From: Brevibacillus laterosporus
GTDB taxonomy: Bacteria > Bacillota > Bacilli > Brevibacillales > Brevibacillaceae
Direction of reading: 5' to 3'
Length of the DNA stretch: 64,000 nt
NCBI GenBank assembly: GCA_007833815.1
Contig: CP033464.1
Span: 4,458,001-4,522,000, forward strand
Part shown: piece by piece, positions 61,014-64,000 of the stretch
Position numbering within the stretch: position 1 is the stretch's first letter
Layout: the number at the start of each line of letters is the position of its first letter
The notes under the pieces: generated by a model
Databases searched by the model: none
Told to the model about the DNA's origin: nothing
What the model saw: the letters and a program-made list of their open reading frames with translations, nothing else
Made by a program: the position numbers and the translations under genes

Positions 61014-62310
61014 ATTAAAGGAGATTAGATATGAAGATGATGTTGATGTATTAGACATCACAAAGAACTTCCAGACTGTTGATGATTGGCTGGGTCGAAA
61101 CGTTGTAGAAAGACATGCAGATTTATACAAAGATTATGTAGTAGAAGGTCTACTACCTTCAACAACTACAGGAGTTCGTATTCATGATTGTGATTCAGTT
61201 TGGGACGAAATTGCATCACCAACTGGAGTTTCATTGCAGAAGGATACTGTAGATTTTAAATCAGGAGTGGCAAGTTTAAAAATAAATATGCTTGAAAATG
61301 CCTCTATTGGCTTGCTTGCTTCTACTACAATTTATCCAATTGATTTAACGACAACAAAAACAATTAAGTTATGGGTGAAGTGTAACATCAATACCAAAGA
61401 AGGGGATTTTGCTCTTGTATTAAGTGATGCTCCATTGGCAGCAAATCACAAAAAGAAATTAAATTTCCCTTCACTAATAGCTAATACGTGGACTCTAGTT
61501 GAATTACCACTAGGAACAAATAATCAACTTAAAAATATTATATCTGTTGGCACACTCATGCAGGTAGACAAAGGTGCTTGTATTCTATGGTTGGATTATA
61601 TTAATGGGGTTAACCTAGATACTACTATTTCAGAAGGTAAAGCATATGTTCAAGGGAGTCGAATTGTCAAAACTTCTATGCAGCGCACCTTTTCGTCTTA
61701 TCGTGAAACCTACTTATTTATTGATAGAAAAAGCAACTACATATTTAAAGAAGTACCAGTTGGTTCAAGTCAGCCTACTACACCTGATGAATCACTATTG
61801 TTAGCAAAAGTGCTGACCAGTTCTTACGAGATAATTGAAGTCATTGATAAACGCAATTTAAGTGCATTTGAAGTTAGTCCTACTTTGGCAGATGGACAAG
61901 TGACAGAATCAAAAATTGCCTCCAATGCTGTTACAAACTCTAAAATCGGTAATAACTCTATTACCAGTTCTAAAATTTTTCAAGATGCCGTTCTCAATCA
62001 TCATATTAAAGATCAGGTTGTTAACAATCCCAAGTTACGTGATGCGGATATCTCATTGGGTACTGTTTCAGATGGAACAAAAGCTGGAAAGCTAAATGCA
62101 GAGTATCGTTCATTTACCATTGGAAAATATGAATCCAATTATTATGAAGAGGAAGTTCCCCATGAACTCAATCGAATTCCTAAAGGATATATTATTGTGC
62201 GAAGCGATAAACCTGTACGGATATATGATGGCTATTCTCTATGGACTGATAAAAAGATTTTCATACGTGGGGATAATCCAAACACCAAAGTTACAATTAT
62301 GATTTTCTAA
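60988..62310 (+). CDS. Tail fibre or tip protein
   Basis: 440 residues, overlapping the previous gene by 26 bp. Residues about 55-210 look like a carbohydrate-binding beta sandwich (GVASLKINMLENASIGLLA). The later part holds repeats typical of fibres (ESKIASNAVTNSKIGNNSI). It probably takes part in receptor binding. Confidence 0.65.
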   Translation: MATNTPLLKLKEIRYEDDVDVLDITKNFQTVDDWLGRNVVERHADLYKDYVVEGLLPSTTTGVRIHDCDSVWDEIASPTGVSLQKDTVDFKSGVASLKINMLENASIGLLASTTIYPIDLTTTKTIKLWVKCNINTKEGDFALVLSDAPLAANHKKKLNFPSLIANTWTLVELPLGTNNQLKNIISVGTLMQVDKGACILWLDYINGVNLDTTISEGKAYVQGSRIVKTSMQRTFSSYRETYLFIDRKSNYIFKEVPVGSSQPTTPDESLLLAKVLTSSYEIIEVIDKRNLSAFEVSPTLADGQVTESKIASNAVTNSKIGNNSITSSKIFQDAVLNHHIKDQVVNNPKLRDADISLGTVSDGTKAGKLNAEYRSFTIGKYESNYYEEEVPHELNRIPKGYIIVRSDKPVRIYDGYSLWTDKKIFIRGDNPNTKVTIMIF

Positions 62311-62322
62311 GGGGGATGTTGA

Positions 62323-62964
62323 GTGAAATGGAATGATTTACGTTTAATTCGTGGCAGTCGCACCTCCCCTATTTTTAGCATTGCAAAAGATACTGGTAGT
62401 GGGTACTCCTTGATTAATTGGAATGAAACATCTCCAATTGGCTCAAAAACCTATATTGAAACTAATGTTTCTTATGATGGTGGTCTTAATTGGCAAGGAT
62501 GGAGAAAGGTAAAAGGTAACTCTCCTCTACCAAATTTTAAAATCGATACTAATTCAAAGTCTACTGTTTTTCAATATCGTTATGTAGCTATTTCTGAAAC
62601 AAGTGCATCCCTCCCCCTCCTCCATGATTTCACTTTAACTGTTACTCCCACCTATCTTTTTCTAAGCAATGGCGATATTCCTTGTAAACCAGAAATATGG
62701 ATTGAAAAGATTGGTGATGGAGATTTTAGCATCATTAACAAATCAAATAAGAATCTTGAGTTTTCCTTTAAAGATATTAAAGATAAGGAAAAGCTATATA
62801 TTGATTGTGAAAGAGAACATATCGAGACAGATATCTACAATGTTTACCGTTACGATAACTTTAATAATCAGTATTTAGAGCTTGTTCGTGGACGAAACAT
62901 TCTAGAATTTAAAGGAAGTTTCAAAGTAAGGTTCAGATATGAATTTAAAACTAGTCAGGGATAA
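62323..62964 (+). CDS. Tail-associated beta-sandwich protein
   Basis: 213 residues, GTG start behind GGGGGATG. Beta-rich (ETNVSYDGGLNWQGWRKVKG, FQYRYVAISE). It sits between two tail tip genes and is probably structural. Confidence 0.55.
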   Translation: MKWNDLRLIRGSRTSPIFSIAKDTGSGYSLINWNETSPIGSKTYIETNVSYDGGLNWQGWRKVKGNSPLPNFKIDTNSKSTVFQYRYVAISETSASLPLLHDFTLTVTPTYLFLSNGDIPCKPEIWIEKIGDGDFSIINKSNKNLEFSFKDIKDKEKLYIDCEREHIETDIYNVYRYDNFNNQYLELVRGRNILEFKGSFKVRFRYEFKTSQG

Positions 62965-62976
62965 GGAGGCACCTAT

Positions 62977-64000
62977 CTGTCTATTGATATCATGCAAATG
63001 GGGAAAATCGATTTCGATAAAAAACCTGTTCAACCTGAGATTTTTCTCGCTAAACCAAATCGCAAAATAATTGCAAAGTTAACAGAAGCTCACAACATCG
63101 TTTTTACCTCTCGCCTTGGCTCTCTTAATGAGTTAACCTTTGATATCCCCTATGAACGTGAAATTCACCATCAAAACAAGCGTAATCCCAATATAGATCA
63201 ATTACGACATCGTTTTTTGCTTAAGTTCGTAAAAGGTAATTATGAAGAATGGTTTATTATTGATGTTCCAACTGGAACAATGAATGAAAAAGGTGATGTG
63301 AAACAAATCCATGCTTTTTCTTTGGGATATGAACTTACAGACAAAAATGTACGGGAATACAAGGAAATTTCTGTATCCGCATCTGCTGTGCTATTAGACG
63401 CATTAAGAGGAACTATTTGGAATATTGGATATGTTGATGCAGAGTTCGATTTAAAGTTCCGCTCCTTTGAAATAACCTCCACTACTGTTTTAGATTTTGT
63501 CTATGAGATTGCTAAAACTTTTAATGCACTTATTGTATGGGACACAAAGAAAAGGCAAATTAATCTTTACAAACACGAGAATCTTGGTAATAACAAAGGC
63601 TTAAAGTTTTCTTATGGTCGTTATTTAAAAACTTTAGAGAAAGAAATACAGCCAGATGAAATGGTTACTCGCCTAAAAGTATTTGGGAAAGATAATCTTT
63701 CAATTCAAAGAGTAAATCCGACTGGTAGTAACTACATAGAAAACTTTGGCTATTTCATGTTCCCCTTTTACCGTGATGAAAAAAGAAACGTCATTTCGCA
63801 TAGTTATTATATGTCAGATGAATTATGTCATGCCATTCTTGATTATGTGAAATTGATAGAAGATCATAAAGATGAATTTAAAAAATACCTAACTGAAAAA
63901 GAAGGATATCAAAAAATATTACTTGCTGAGAAAGCCACATTGGTAAAGTTAGAAAATGAATTGCAGGTAATTTTGGACAACTTATTTGTTGCACAAACTA
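62977..64000 (+). CDS. Tail endopeptidase-like protein, partial, apparent CTG start
   Basis: Open to the right edge (about 341 codons visible). The product has the N-terminal layout of prophage tail endopeptidase/tail hub proteins: GSLNELTFDIPYE, a strand set and a coiled coil at the visible end. AAGGAGG (62963-62969) is followed after 7 bp by CTG (62977-62979); the first ATG (62992) is 22 bp away, too far for that site, so CTG is the likely start. SPbeta YomG has a comparable place. Confidence 0.7.
   Translation, partial: MSIDIMQMGKIDFDKKPVQPEIFLAKPNRKIIAKLTEAHNIVFTSRLGSLNELTFDIPYEREIHHQNKRNPNIDQLRHRFLLKFVKGNYEEWFIIDVPTGTMNEKGDVKQIHAFSLGYELTDKNVREYKEISVSASAVLLDALRGTIWNIGYVDAEFDLKFRSFEITSTTVLDFVYEIAKTFNALIVWDTKKRQINLYKHENLGNNKGLKFSYGRYLKTLEKEIQPDEMVTRLKVFGKDNLSIQRVNPTGSNYIENFGYFMFPFYRDEKRNVISHSYYMSDELCHAILDYVKLIEDHKDEFKKYLTEKEGYQKILLAEKATLVKLENELQVILDNLFVAQT

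Overview
The window looks like most of an AT-rich temperate siphophage genome from a low-GC Gram-positive host (Bacillus type, perhaps the B. cereus group; the host is inferred). Two blocks meet near 33-36 kb. From 1 to 34.5 kb nearly all genes run leftward, and they are small, poorly conserved early or accessory genes. From 34.6 kb to the end all genes run rightward and form the late morphogenesis operon. The late order (HU-like protein, YonK-like protein, metallophosphoesterase, terminase, portal, protease/scaffold, capsid, tail tube, tyrosine recombinase-like protein, very long tape measure, distal tail proteins) resembles SPbeta-like Bacillus phages. This is a judgement from protein recognition and gene order, not from a search.

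Left block: a helix-turn-helix/TPR regulator of the peptide-receptor type (cut by the window edge, AimR-like in position) is followed by small zinc-binding and unknown proteins, an ADP-ribosyltransferase-like protein, a ParB-like protein, an SRAP protein and an orphan MazF. Next comes a TubR-TubZ segregation pair, which suggests the prophage can persist as a plasmid. At 13.0-14.9 kb lies a compact agr-like quorum-sensing operon: AgrC-type membrane sensor without a kinase, AgrB, a cysteine-free AgrD and a free-standing LytTR regulator. A SEFIR protein and a HEPN protein follow as probable defence cargo. From 18 to 33 kb there are many small genes, two DNA methyltransferases, an LPD11 protein, a P-loop helicase-like protein, a second ADP-ribosyltransferase and a Cro/CI-like repressor beside a consensus leftward promoter.

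Control region: a tyrosine-recombinase-fold protein (leftward, like the SPbeta repressor MrpR/YopR in kind and place) is divergent from a 518-residue protein with a degenerate GIY-YIG-like N-terminus and a C-terminal zinc cluster. Late block: between HU and the YonK-like gene is a GC-richer segment of about 200 nt with several paired stems and an intrinsic terminator, a good candidate for a new structured RNA. Just upstream of the putative small terminase gene is a 51-nt tRNA-like element with acceptor stem, perfect T-arm and encoded CCA, but no D or anticodon arm.

Other themes are several genes that seem to use ATA or CTG start codons behind good ribosome-binding sites, a 19-bp near-palindromic element repeated at gene borders, and two adjacent palindromes beside an AT-rich tract next to the helicase-like gene. 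No complete tRNA, rRNA, CRISPR array or insertion sequence was seen.
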